Of a DNA stretch of 64,000 nucleotides, positions 56,201 to 64,000 are shown piece by piece. Position 1 is the stretch's first letter. Each line of letters opens with the position of its first letter. Both the position numbers and the translations under genes were made by a program. This DNA is from Pseudomonas lini (GTDB lineage: Bacteria > Pseudomonadota > Gammaproteobacteria > Pseudomonadales > Pseudomonadaceae), in assembly GCF_030812475.1 (NCBI RefSeq), contig NZ_JAUSSR010000001.1, positions 558,001 to 622,000 on the forward strand, read 5' to 3'. The notes below the pieces were generated by a model. It was not told the DNA's origin and made no database searches. It was given only the letters and a program-made list of their open reading frames with translations.

Positions 56201-59200
56201 GCCCCTGAGCCCCAATGGCAAACTCGACCGCAAGCGCCTGCCTGCGCCGACCGCTCAGGTCAGCCAGCGCGCCTTCGAAGCTCCGCGCAGCGAACATGAG
56301 CAGGTGCTGGCGCAGATCTGGCAGGACGTGTTGGGCGTGGAGCAGGTCGGGCGGCAGGACAACTTCTTCGAGTTGGGCGGCGACTCGATCATTTCGATCC
56401 AGGTGGTCAGCCGTGCCCGTCGCGCCGGCCTGAGCCTGCAACCGCGGGATCTGTTCCAGCAGCAGACCCTGCACGCATTGGCGGCAGTGATCAAAGAACA
56501 GGCCGCTCCGCTGGCGCAGCAAGGACCAGTGGAAGGCATGCAGAAGCTCACGCCGATCCAGCGCTGGTTCTTCGATGAGCCGATCCCGCAGCGTGCGCAC
56601 TGGAACCAGGCCGTGCTGCTGACCCCGCGTGAAACCCTCGAACTGCCCCGCCTGCAAGCGGCGTTGCAACGCCTGCTCAAGCAGCATGATGCGCTGCGTT
56701 TGCGCTTCAGTCAGGTCGCCACGACACCGCAATCCCTGCAGAATCCCTGTGGGAGCGAGCCTGCTCGCGATGGCGGTGGGGCAGGCAACATCAGTGTTGC
56801 GGGTGCTGGCCTCATCGCGAGCAGGCTCGCTCCCTCAGAGTGGTCGGCGCGGTATGTCGGGGCCGATAGCGCCGATGTCATCGACATGCTCTGGACCGCT
56901 CGCGTGGCCAGTGATGCCTCGCTGGAATCGGTGTGCGACGAAGCCCAGCGCAGCCTCAGCCTGCAAGACGGGCCACTGCTGCGCGTGGCCTTGATCGCTC
57001 AGGCCGATGGCTCCCAGCGTTTGCTGTTGGTCATCCACCATTTGGCGGTGGACGGTGTGTCGTGGCGAGTGCTGTTGGAAGATTTGCAGGCGGCTTACCA
57101 AGGGCAGGAGCTGCCGCCGAAGACCAGTGCTTTCCAGGCCTGGGCCGACAAACTTGATGCGTATGCACGTTCCGAAGCGGCTGTTGGCGAACTGAACTGG
57201 TGGCAGGCGCAGCTGAGCGAGGCGAATGATTCGCTGCCAGCGGCCAATGCTCAGGCCAGTCAAGCCGGGCATCTGCGCCAAGGCGTCAGCATCGGCCTCG
57301 ACCGTGAACAAACCCGCCAATTGCTGCAACAGGCACCGGCGATCTACCGCACGCAAGTCAACGATTTGCTGCTGACCGCACTGGCCCGCACCCTCAGCCG
57401 CTGGACCGGCCACGCATCGGCGCTGATCCAGCTTGAAGGCCATGGCCGCGAAGAGCTGTTCGACGACATCGACCTGACCCGCACCGTTGGCTGGTTCTCC
57501 AGCCTGTTCCCGGTGCGCCTGACGCCGACCGCCGACCTTTCGGGTTCGATCAAGGCGATCAAGCAACAGCTGCGCGAGATCCCGGGTAAAGGCATGGGCT
57601 ACGGCCTGTTGCGCTATATGGGTGATGCCACGACCCAGGCGGCGCTGGCCGCGTTGCCGCAAGCGCGGGTCACCTTCAACTACCTCGGCCAGTTTGACCA
57701 GAGCTTCGCCGAGGACGCGCTGTTCACTCCAGCGCGCGAATCCAGCGGTGCCGCACAATCGGCAGACGCGCCGTTGCCGAACTGGCTGTCGGTGGGCGGC
57801 CAGGTCTATGGCGGCGAACTGAAACTGGATTGGACCTTCAGCCGCGAATGCTTCGACCTGCGCGAGATCGAAGCGCTGGCCGCGGATTTGCGCAGTGAGT
57901 TGCTGGCACTGATCGCTCATTGCCTGAGCGATGGCGCAGGCGGTGTGACCCCGGCGGACTTCCCGCTGGCGCGCCTGACCCAGGCGCAACTCGACGGCCT
58001 GCCGGTGCCGCCGGCCCAAATCGAGGACCTGTATCCGCTGTCGCCGATGCAGGCCGGTTTGCTGTTTCATAGCCTGTACGAATCCGAGTCCGGCGCGTAC
58101 GTGAACCAGCTCAGCGTCGAAGCCCGTGGCCTCGACGCCGACCGTCTGGGCCGTGCCTGGCAAGCGGTGCTCGACACCCATCCGATCCTGCGCAGCAGCT
58201 TCCACTTCCCCGACGGTTTCGACGCGCCGGTGCAATTGGTCCATCGTCATCTGCACTTGCCGCTGACCTGCCTCGACTGGCGCGATCGCAGTGACCAGGC
58301 CGAAGCACTGGTTCAGCTGATCGACCGCGAACGCCTGCAACTCGATTCCACCCGCGCCCCATTGATGCGCCTGATGCTGGTGCGACTGGACAACGAGCGT
58401 CAGCAACTGATCTACACCCACCATCACCTGTTGCTCGATGGCTGGAGCAACTCGCTGCTGTTGAGCGAAGTGCTGCAGCGTTATGCCGGGCAGGACGTGC
58501 AGGCGCCGACCGGGCGTTTCGCCGACTACATAGGTTGGCTGCAACGGCAGGACGCCCAGGCCGACGAGCTGTTCTGGCGCGAGCAACTGGTGACGCTGGA
58601 CAACCCGACCCTGTTGGCCCAGAGCCTGGCCCCCGGCGGCAGTAAAAGCCTGTCGACGGCGGAGTTCGCCGACCGTCGCCAGACCTTCGATGTCGCCACC
58701 AGCAAGCGCTTCAGCGACTTTGCCCGTCAGCAGAAAGTCACCCTCAACACCCTGGTGCAAGGTGCCTGGGCACTGTTGCTGCAACGCTACAGCGGCCAAC
58801 GAAGCGTGGCGTTCGGCGCCACCGTGGCGGGGCGCCCGGTGGACTTGCCGGGGGCTGAAAGCCAGCTCGGTCTGTTCATCAACACCTTGCCGGTGATCAG
58901 CAGCCCGGACGCTGTCGAAAGCGTCGAGCAGTGGCTGACCCGTTTGCAGGCGCAAAACCTGGAATTGCGTGAGCATGAATTCACCGCCCTCGGTGACATT
59001 CAGCGTTGGGCCGGACGTGCCGGCGAGCCGCTGTTCGACAGCCTGCTGGTGTTCGAAAACTTCCCGGTGGCCGAAGCGCTGCAACAGGGCGCGCCGGCCG
59101 GTTTGAGCTTCTCCATCCCGCAGAACCATGAGCGCACCAACTTCCCGCTGACCCTGGCGGCCACCGCCGAAAGCCAGCTCAGCCTGAACTGGAGCTACCA

Positions 59201-62200
59201 GTGCGCCCACTTCAGCAGCGACGCGATTGCCCGCATGAGCGAGCACCTGGCCGCGCTGCTGGCGGCGATGGTCGCCGCGCCACAGGCGGCATTGAGTGAA
59301 CTGGACCTGCTGACCGCACCGGAACGCGCACAACAGTTGATCGAGTGGAACCCGGCGTTCACCACGCAGGAAAACCCGCTCTGCGTGCATCAATTGATTG
59401 AGGCCCAGGCCGTCATCCGCCCGGACGCCACCGCACTGATCTTCAACGACCTGGAGCTGAGCTTCGACCAGCTCAACCGTCGCGCCAACCAGTTGGCCCA
59501 TCGCCTGCGCGAACTGGGCATCGGCCCGGAAGTGCGGGTCGGCCTGGCGATGCAGCGCTCGCCGGAGATGATCATTGGCTTGTTGGCCATCCTCAAGGCC
59601 GGCGGCGCCTACGTACCGCTGGACCCGGCGTACCCTGCCGAACGCCTGCGTTATCTGATGGAAGACAGCGGCATTTCACTGCTGATCAGCCAATCGCGGC
59701 TGCGAGATAAACTGCCATTGCCCGAAGGCTTGTCGGTGCTGGAAATCGACCGCGAGCCACTGGACCTGATGCCGGAAAACAACCCGGTCAACCTGACTTG
59801 CGGCGAAAACCTGGCCTACCTGATCTACACCTCGGGCTCCACCGGCCGACCCAAAGGCGTGAGCGTGGCCCACGGTCCGCTGGCCATGCATTGCCTGTCG
59901 ATCGGCGAGTTGTACGGCATGACCCCGGATGATCGCGAGCTGCAATTCGCCTCGATCAGCTTCGACGGTGCCCACGAGCGCTGGCTGACGCCGCTGGTAT
60001 TCGGTTCGGCGGTGATGCCGCGGGACGACGAGTTGTGGAGCGTGGAGCGCACCTGCGCCGAGATCGAAAAGCACGGCATCACCATCGCCTGCTTCACCCC
60101 GACGTACCTGGCGCAGATCGCCGACTTCATGGGCGAAGCGGGGCGTGATCTGCCGATCCGTTCCTACACCCCGTGCGGTGAAGGCATGGCCAAGCACGCG
60201 TTCGATGAGGTGCAGCAAGTACTGCAACCCAAGCGCCTGATCAACGGTTATGGCCCGACGGAAACGGTGATCACGCCGCTGATCTGGCTGGCGTACCCGG
60301 ATACCGAATTCGACTCGGCGTTCATGCCGATTGGCCGGCCGGTCGGCAACCGCAGCGCCTATATTCTGGATGGCGGCTTGCAGCCGTTGCCGGTCGGCGT
60401 GGCGGGCGAGTTGTACCTGGGTGGCGAAGGTGTCGCCCGGGGTTACCACCAGCGACCGGACCTGACCGCTGAACGTTTCGTGCCGGATCCCTTCGTGCCG
60501 GGTGGCCGCTTGTATCGCAGTGGCGACCTCGCGCGGTTCCGCGCCGACGGCGTGGTCGAGTACCTGGGCCGTATCGACCAGCAAGTTAAGATTCGCGGGT
60601 TCCGCATCGAACTCGGCGAAATCGAAGCCTGCCTGCTCGAGCACGAGGGCGTGCGTGAAGCCTTTGTGATCGATCGCGAAGGCCCGGTGAGCCGCCAGTT
60701 GGTCGGTTACCTGGTGCCGCGCGATCCGCTCGCCGATGAGCAGGATTTGCGTGAAGCGCTGACAGCGCACCTGCGCAGCCGTCTGCCGGCGCACATGCTG
60801 CCGGCGCATTTGATGTGCCTGGCTGCGTTGCCGCTGACGCCGAATGGCAAGCTTGATCGCCAAGGCCTGCCGGCGCCGGAAGCCGCTCGGCAGAACCATG
60901 ATCACGTGGCCGCCGCCTCACCGGCCGAAGCCTTGCTGGTGGAGATCTGGCAGGAACTGCTGGGCCTGGACTCGCTGGGAGTCACCGAGAACTTCTTCGA
61001 ACTCGGCGGGGACTCGATCATCTCCCTGCAAGCGGTAAGCCGTGCCGGGCAGCGCGGGCTGGTGTTCAGTCCCAAGCAACTGTTCGAACAGCAGACCATT
61101 CGTGCGCTCGCTGCGGTGGCGACCAGCCGTGAAGCCGCGTTGGTCGAAGCGCCGAAAGTCGAGGCTTTCTCGCTGGTACCGTACATCGACATCGCCGCTC
61201 GTGAAGGGCTGCAAGACTTGTATCCGCTGTCGCCGATGCAGCAAGGCATGCTGTTCCATTGCCTCGATTCACCGGAGCTGAATCCCTACGTCAACCAGTT
61301 GAGCGTGGCGGTGGACGGTTTGCAGGTGCCGCGTTTCCGCGCCGCTTGGCAAACCCTGGTGGGACGTCATGAAGTGCTGCGCGCAGCGTTCCGCTGGCGC
61401 GATGGCTTGGCCGATCCGCTGCAAGCGGTGTTTGCCGACGTCGAGTTGCCGATCGAAGAATTCGACTGGCGCGAGCGCACCGACACCCAGCAGGCGTTGG
61501 GCGAACTGGCGGCAGCGGAGCAAGCCAAGGGCTTCGACCTGAGCTGCCCGCCGTTGATGCGCTTTATCCTGGTGCGCCTGGGTGAAGATCGCTACCAGAT
61601 GATCTGGATCTACCATCACCTGCTGCTGGACGGCTGGAGCGCCTCGCGACTGTTGGCCGACATGCTGCGCCTGTACCACAACGACAGCCTGCCGGCCCTG
61701 ACCGGTCGTTACGCCGACTACATCGCCTGGCTGCAACGCCAGGACGGTGCACAGGCCGAAGGCTTCTGGCGCGATAGGCTGGCGCTGCTCGAAGAACCAA
61801 CCATTCTGGCCAAGGCTTCGGGCGCGGCGGGCTCCGGCCACGGCGTGATGTACAGCAACCTCGACGCCGAGGCGACGCGCAAACTGCATACCTTCGCCAA
61901 GCGTCAACGCGTGACCCTCAACACCCTGGTGCAAGGCGCCTGGCTGTTGCTGCTGCAACGCCACAGCGGCCAGCGCAGCGTCGCGTTCGGCGCCACCGTG
62001 GCGGGGCGTCCGACCGGGCTTGCCGGTGCGCAGGACATGCTCGGCCTGTTCATCAACACCTTGCCGGTGATCCAGACCCTCGACCCGCAACAGCCGCTGG
62101 GCGAGTGGTTGCGTGCGTTGCAGGATTACAACCTGTTGGTCCGCGACTACGAGCACACGCCGTTGTCGGACATCCAGCGCTGGGCCGGGCAGGGTGGCCA

Positions 62201-64000
62201 GGGGCTGTTCGACAGCATCATCGTGTTCGAAAACCATCCGGTGGACCGTGCCTTGAAAGGGGGCGAGGAAGGTGAATTGCGCTTTGCCGAAGTCGGCAGC
62301 GGCGGAGTCACCAACTTCCCGATGGACTTGATGGTCAGCGCCAACGAAGAAGGACTGGAGGTTGAGTACCTGTTCCTGCGTGACCGCTTCAGTGAAGAGG
62401 AAGTGCTGCGGATTCGTGCGCAACTTGAAGGTTTGCTGCGTGCATTGCCGGAGGATGCCACGCGCCTGCTTGGCAATATCGGCTTGCCGAACGCGGTTAT
62501 CGGCTTGCCGCAAGCGAGCGATGACCCTGCCGATCTGCTGCACGCCTTCAACCGACATGTGCGCACCCAGCCGCAGAAAATCGCCTTGATCTGTGAAGAT
62601 CGGCTAGTCAGCTATGCCGAGCTTGAGGCGCAGGCCAATGGGCGGGCGCAGCAACTGATCGCTCGCGGTATTGGCCCTGAGAGCCTGGTGGCGGTGGCGC
62701 TACCGCGCTCCGAACGCACCATCGTCGCGTTCCTCGCGGTGCTCAAGGCGGGGGCGGCTTATCTGCCTTTGGATCTGGCGTACCCGGCTGAACGTCTGGC
62801 CTACATGTTGAGCGATTCGGCGGCCAGCCTGTTGCTGTGCGACAGCGATCTGGATGCTCGAGTGACCCTGGCCAACAGCCCGCCACGCCTGTTGCTGGAT
62901 CAACTGAGCGTTGCCGACAACGTTGCATGCCCGGTTTCCCATCCGTTGCCGGGGCACCTGGCGTACCTGATCTACACCTCCGGCTCCACCGGTCAACCGA
63001 AAGGCGTGGCCGTGGCGCGCGGTCCGATTGCCCGGCATTGCCGCGGCATCATCGACCTCTACGAGCTGGCACCGCGCAGCCGCGAGCTGCACTTCATGTC
63101 GTTCGCTTTCGACGGTGCCCAGGAGCGCTGGCTGAGTGTGATGCTGGCCGGCGGCAGCCTGGTGATCCGCGACGACAGTCTGTGGACCCCGGAACAAACC
63201 CTGGACGTGCTGCATCGACACAGCGTCACCGTGGCCTGCTTCCCGCCGGCGTACCTGCAACAGATGGCGGAAGTGGCCGAGCTCGTGGGCAATCCACCGG
63301 CGGTGGAGGTGTATTGCTTTGGTGGTGATGCAGTGCCGCAAGCCAGCTTCGAGCAGGTCAAGCGCGCCTTGCGTCCACAGCGTCTGGTCAATGGATACGG
63401 CCCGACTGAAACCGTGGTCACTCCGTTGCTGTGGCGTGCCGAGGTCAGCGAAACCTGCGATGCGGCCTATGCGCCGATCGGCCGTGGCGTGGCCGGGCGT
63501 GGACTCTATGTGCTCGATGCCGACCTCAATCCATTGCCGGTGGGTGTCAGCGGTGAGCTGTACCTGGGCGGCGAATGCCTGGCGCGCGGTTATCACCAGC
63601 GTCCGGGCATGAGTGCCGAACGCTTCATCCCCGATCCGTTCGAGGCCGGTGGCCGCATGTACCGCACTGGCGATCTGGTGCGCCAGCGCGAGTGCGGGTT
63701 GATCGATTACCTGGGGCGCCTTGACCAGCAAGTGAAGATCCGTGGTTTCCGCATCGAACTGGGCGAGATCGAAGCGCGTCTGCGCGATTGCGCCGGGGTG
63801 CAGGACGCTGCTGTGGTGGTGCACGACACGCCGACTGGCAAGCAATTGGTGGGTTATGTAGTAGCGGCTGGTGCGGTTGGACTTGATCGCCGCTTGAAAT
63901 CTGCACTGCAAGCGCAATTGCCGGACTACATGGTGCCGGCACGGATCCTGGTGCTGGAACGCTTCCCGCTGTCGGCCAACGGCAAGCTCGATCGTCGCGC
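53208..64000 (+). CDS. Pyoverdine NRPS, at least three modules (C-A-T-E / C-A-T / C-A...), partial
   Basis: The frame is open for 3597 codons to the right edge. Domains (residues): C4 45-485 (LCL), A4 510-1010, T4 1027-1085 (GGDSI), E2 1111-1560, C5 1602-2040 (DCL), A5 2059-2560, T5 2572-2632 (GGDSI), C6 2666-3100 (DCL type), A6 3107-end, truncated after the NGKLDRR motif. Codes read by hand: A4 DVWHISLIDK (Ser), A5 DGECTCGITK, A6 DGECCGGVTK; the latter two share Glu239 and are probably ornithine-derived, which fits pyoverdines ending in hydroxyornithines, but this is inference. A whole REPIN is inserted in frame in E2 at residues of about 1180-1211. HHLAVDG of E2 (about 1277) is intact. pvdJ or pvdD by context. 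Confidence 0.9.
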   Translation, partial: MEHTTAQRIASRFAGLSADKRREFLQRMQEQGVSFGQLPIPPAAEPQASFELSYAQQRQWFLWQLDPQSSAYNIPAALRLHGPLNVAALQQSFDVLLERHQSLRSRFVEDDGLVLQTLAELNSLPIEQIDLRGAPQDHRLDLAMKTVEQEIARPFDLEHGPLLRVSLLQLDAEDHVLLLTLHHIVTDGWSMGVLVEEFSRLYAAHCQGQGAALDALPIQYCDYALWQRRWMEAGELERQLNWWRDTLGSEQPLLELPTDRPRPAQPSQCGARLDFALDATLASGLMSLAKQRGVTPFMLLLASFQALLYRYSGQSDVRVGVPIANRNRAETRGLIGFFVNTQVMRAELDGRLPFSQLLDQTRAASLDAQDYQDLPFERLVQALQGERSLSHSPLFQVMFNHQQARPAAVSGLLAGLRVEALTATAHTTQFDLQLDTQEEGDKLFASLTYATDLFDAERIEHLARHWRNLLAGVLANPQCPLAELPLLDADERLRILADLNDTAQAYPGEVCVQRHFEERVIEDGEATALVFQGQSMSYAELNLRANRLAHHLRAQGVGPEVLVGIACDRSLDMVVGLLAILKAGGAYVPLDPEYPLDRLSYMIQDSGISLLLTQEHLLAQLPTPENVRTLCLHAGNDWLSDLSGTDLPNLAVAENLAYVIYTSGSTGKPKGAGNRHVALHNRLEWMQQAYNLLPTDRVLQKTPFSFDVSVWEFFWPLMKGATLVIAAPGEHRDPQRLAALIVEQAITTLHFVPSMLSAFISADESLACTSLQRIICSGEALPMELQRQTLRSLPQAHLYNLYGPTEAAIDVTHWTCVEEGRDSVPIGRPIANLRTCILDSELQPLPLGAVGELYLGGVGLARGYHRRGALTAERFVVDPFGRGERLYRTGDLARYRADGAIDYCGRIDHQVKIRGLRIELGEIEARLQAHADVQEAVVLALDGPSGKQLVAYIVPQDRDLMSADAEQQGAWRETLKSHLLASLPDYMVPAQIVLIEQMPLSPNGKLDRKRLPAPTAQVSQRAFEAPRSEHEQVLAQIWQDVLGVEQVGRQDNFFELGGDSIISIQVVSRARRAGLSLQPRDLFQQQTLHALAAVIKEQAAPLAQQGPVEGMQKLTPIQRWFFDEPIPQRAHWNQAVLLTPRETLELPRLQAALQRLLKQHDALRLRFSQVATTPQSLQNPCGSEPARDGGGAGNISVAGAGLIASRLAPSEWSARYVGADSADVIDMLWTARVASDASLESVCDEAQRSLSLQDGPLLRVALIAQADGSQRLLLVIHHLAVDGVSWRVLLEDLQAAYQGQELPPKTSAFQAWADKLDAYARSEAAVGELNWWQAQLSEANDSLPAANAQASQAGHLRQGVSIGLDREQTRQLLQQAPAIYRTQVNDLLLTALARTLSRWTGHASALIQLEGHGREELFDDIDLTRTVGWFSSLFPVRLTPTADLSGSIKAIKQQLREIPGKGMGYGLLRYMGDATTQAALAALPQARVTFNYLGQFDQSFAEDALFTPARESSGAAQSADAPLPNWLSVGGQVYGGELKLDWTFSRECFDLREIEALAADLRSELLALIAHCLSDGAGGVTPADFPLARLTQAQLDGLPVPPAQIEDLYPLSPMQAGLLFHSLYESESGAYVNQLSVEARGLDADRLGRAWQAVLDTHPILRSSFHFPDGFDAPVQLVHRHLHLPLTCLDWRDRSDQAEALVQLIDRERLQLDSTRAPLMRLMLVRLDNERQQLIYTHHHLLLDGWSNSLLLSEVLQRYAGQDVQAPTGRFADYIGWLQRQDAQADELFWREQLVTLDNPTLLAQSLAPGGSKSLSTAEFADRRQTFDVATSKRFSDFARQQKVTLNTLVQGAWALLLQRYSGQRSVAFGATVAGRPVDLPGAESQLGLFINTLPVISSPDAVESVEQWLTRLQAQNLELREHEFTALGDIQRWAGRAGEPLFDSLLVFENFPVAEALQQGAPAGLSFSIPQNHERTNFPLTLAATAESQLSLNWSYQCAHFSSDAIARMSEHLAALLAAMVAAPQAALSELDLLTAPERAQQLIEWNPAFTTQENPLCVHQLIEAQAVIRPDATALIFNDLELSFDQLNRRANQLAHRLRELGIGPEVRVGLAMQRSPEMIIGLLAILKAGGAYVPLDPAYPAERLRYLMEDSGISLLISQSRLRDKLPLPEGLSVLEIDREPLDLMPENNPVNLTCGENLAYLIYTSGSTGRPKGVSVAHGPLAMHCLSIGELYGMTPDDRELQFASISFDGAHERWLTPLVFGSAVMPRDDELWSVERTCAEIEKHGITIACFTPTYLAQIADFMGEAGRDLPIRSYTPCGEGMAKHAFDEVQQVLQPKRLINGYGPTETVITPLIWLAYPDTEFDSAFMPIGRPVGNRSAYILDGGLQPLPVGVAGELYLGGEGVARGYHQRPDLTAERFVPDPFVPGGRLYRSGDLARFRADGVVEYLGRIDQQVKIRGFRIELGEIEACLLEHEGVREAFVIDREGPVSRQLVGYLVPRDPLADEQDLREALTAHLRSRLPAHMLPAHLMCLAALPLTPNGKLDRQGLPAPEAARQNHDHVAAASPAEALLVEIWQELLGLDSLGVTENFFELGGDSIISLQAVSRAGQRGLVFSPKQLFEQQTIRALAAVATSREAALVEAPKVEAFSLVPYIDIAAREGLQDLYPLSPMQQGMLFHCLDSPELNPYVNQLSVAVDGLQVPRFRAAWQTLVGRHEVLRAAFRWRDGLADPLQAVFADVELPIEEFDWRERTDTQQALGELAAAEQAKGFDLSCPPLMRFILVRLGEDRYQMIWIYHHLLLDGWSASRLLADMLRLYHNDSLPALTGRYADYIAWLQRQDGAQAEGFWRDRLALLEEPTILAKASGAAGSGHGVMYSNLDAEATRKLHTFAKRQRVTLNTLVQGAWLLLLQRHSGQRSVAFGATVAGRPTGLAGAQDMLGLFINTLPVIQTLDPQQPLGEWLRALQDYNLLVRDYEHTPLSDIQRWAGQGGQGLFDSIIVFENHPVDRALKGGEEGELRFAEVGSGGVTNFPMDLMVSANEEGLEVEYLFLRDRFSEEEVLRIRAQLEGLLRALPEDATRLLGNIGLPNAVIGLPQASDDPADLLHAFNRHVRTQPQKIALICEDRLVSYAELEAQANGRAQQLIARGIGPESLVAVALPRSERTIVAFLAVLKAGAAYLPLDLAYPAERLAYMLSDSAASLLLCDSDLDARVTLANSPPRLLLDQLSVADNVACPVSHPLPGHLAYLIYTSGSTGQPKGVAVARGPIARHCRGIIDLYELAPRSRELHFMSFAFDGAQERWLSVMLAGGSLVIRDDSLWTPEQTLDVLHRHSVTVACFPPAYLQQMAEVAELVGNPPAVEVYCFGGDAVPQASFEQVKRALRPQRLVNGYGPTETVVTPLLWRAEVSETCDAAYAPIGRGVAGRGLYVLDADLNPLPVGVSGELYLGGECLARGYHQRPGMSAERFIPDPFEAGGRMYRTGDLVRQRECGLIDYLGRLDQQVKIRGFRIELGEIEARLRDCAGVQDAAVVVHDTPTGKQLVGYVVAAGAVGLDRRLKSALQAQLPDYMVPARILVLERFPLSANGKLDRR
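56745..56838. repeat. REPIN inside the NRPS coding sequence
   Basis: Two REP arms (CCTGTGGGAGCGAGCCTGCTC and GAGCAGGCTCGCTCCCTCAG) flank an interior related to that of the 41101-41199 REPIN. It lies in the reading frame of the second NRPS and is translated without a stop (starting NPCGSEPARDGG). A short AATCCCTG direct repeat (56731-56738 and 56742-56749) borders its left end. Confidence 0.95.

Noticed and set aside
56700..56850. Possibility that the REPIN splits the second NRPS into two genes
   Set aside because: Codon-by-codon reading shows no stop and frame continuity on both sides, and the E domain motifs continue after it.

Overview
The window is chromosomal DNA of a Pseudomonas of the fluorescens lineage. 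This rests on high G+C codon use, a core gene block in a typical pseudomonad order (smc-zipA-ligA, 4.5S RNA, dnaX-ybaB), about eighteen REP/REPIN loci with the pseudomonad GTAGGAGCG / GTGGGAGCG core, a quinohemoprotein amine dehydrogenase cluster, RsmX-type small RNAs and pyoverdine-type NRPS genes. No insertion sequence, prophage, CRISPR array or tRNA gene was found.

Layout. 1-3.2 kb: the 5' tip of a secreted protein gene, yggL, a BenE-type transporter and a GntR/FCD regulator. 3.3-10.4 kb: purine catabolism (guaD, xdhC, xdhB, xdhA, all on the minus strand) with a second, divergent GntR regulator. 10.4-19 kb: smc, zipA, ligA and a zinc-ribbon metallopeptidase. 19-25 kb: 4.5S RNA, a small XRE regulator, a PAS-GGDEF-EAL protein with a degraded EAL site, a relic signal peptide, dnaX and ybaB, then a tandem REP array. 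25-32.4 kb: aromatic or aliphatic amine oxidation, with a phenylacetaldehyde-type dehydrogenase behind a strong sigma-54 promoter and the four-gene set for the CTQ amine dehydrogenase (alpha, radical-SAM maturase, gamma, beta). 32.5-41 kb: mixed accessory genes (LprI-like, SRPBCC, a kinase relic, two tandem RsmX-type sRNAs, isonitrile hydratase, a GlxA-type regulator, GH15 glucosidase plus SDR, an MFS transporter). 41.2-64 kb: a type II thioesterase and two overlapping NRPS genes of a pyoverdine-like peptide, the second running off the right edge.

How they work together. Guanine is deaminated to xanthine and then oxidised by XdhAB, with XdhC inserting the molybdenum cofactor. Amines are oxidised in the periplasm by the CTQ enzyme, and the aldehyde is then oxidised by the dehydrogenase; both transcription units carry a TGTCGC-type upstream site at nearly the same distance (75 and 76 nt) from a sigma-54-like promoter. 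The thioesterase and the NRPSs each have a CTAAT-N16/17-CGT element as expected for the iron-starvation sigma factor PvdS. The specificity codes I read by hand give D-Ala, a Lys-type residue, Thr, D-Ser and two residues with an E239 basic-type code.

The most unusual observation is a complete REPIN (about 94 bp) inserted in frame in the epimerization domain of the second NRPS, adding about 35 residues without a stop codon. Second are the tandem, diverged RsmX-like RNAs flanking a REPIN.
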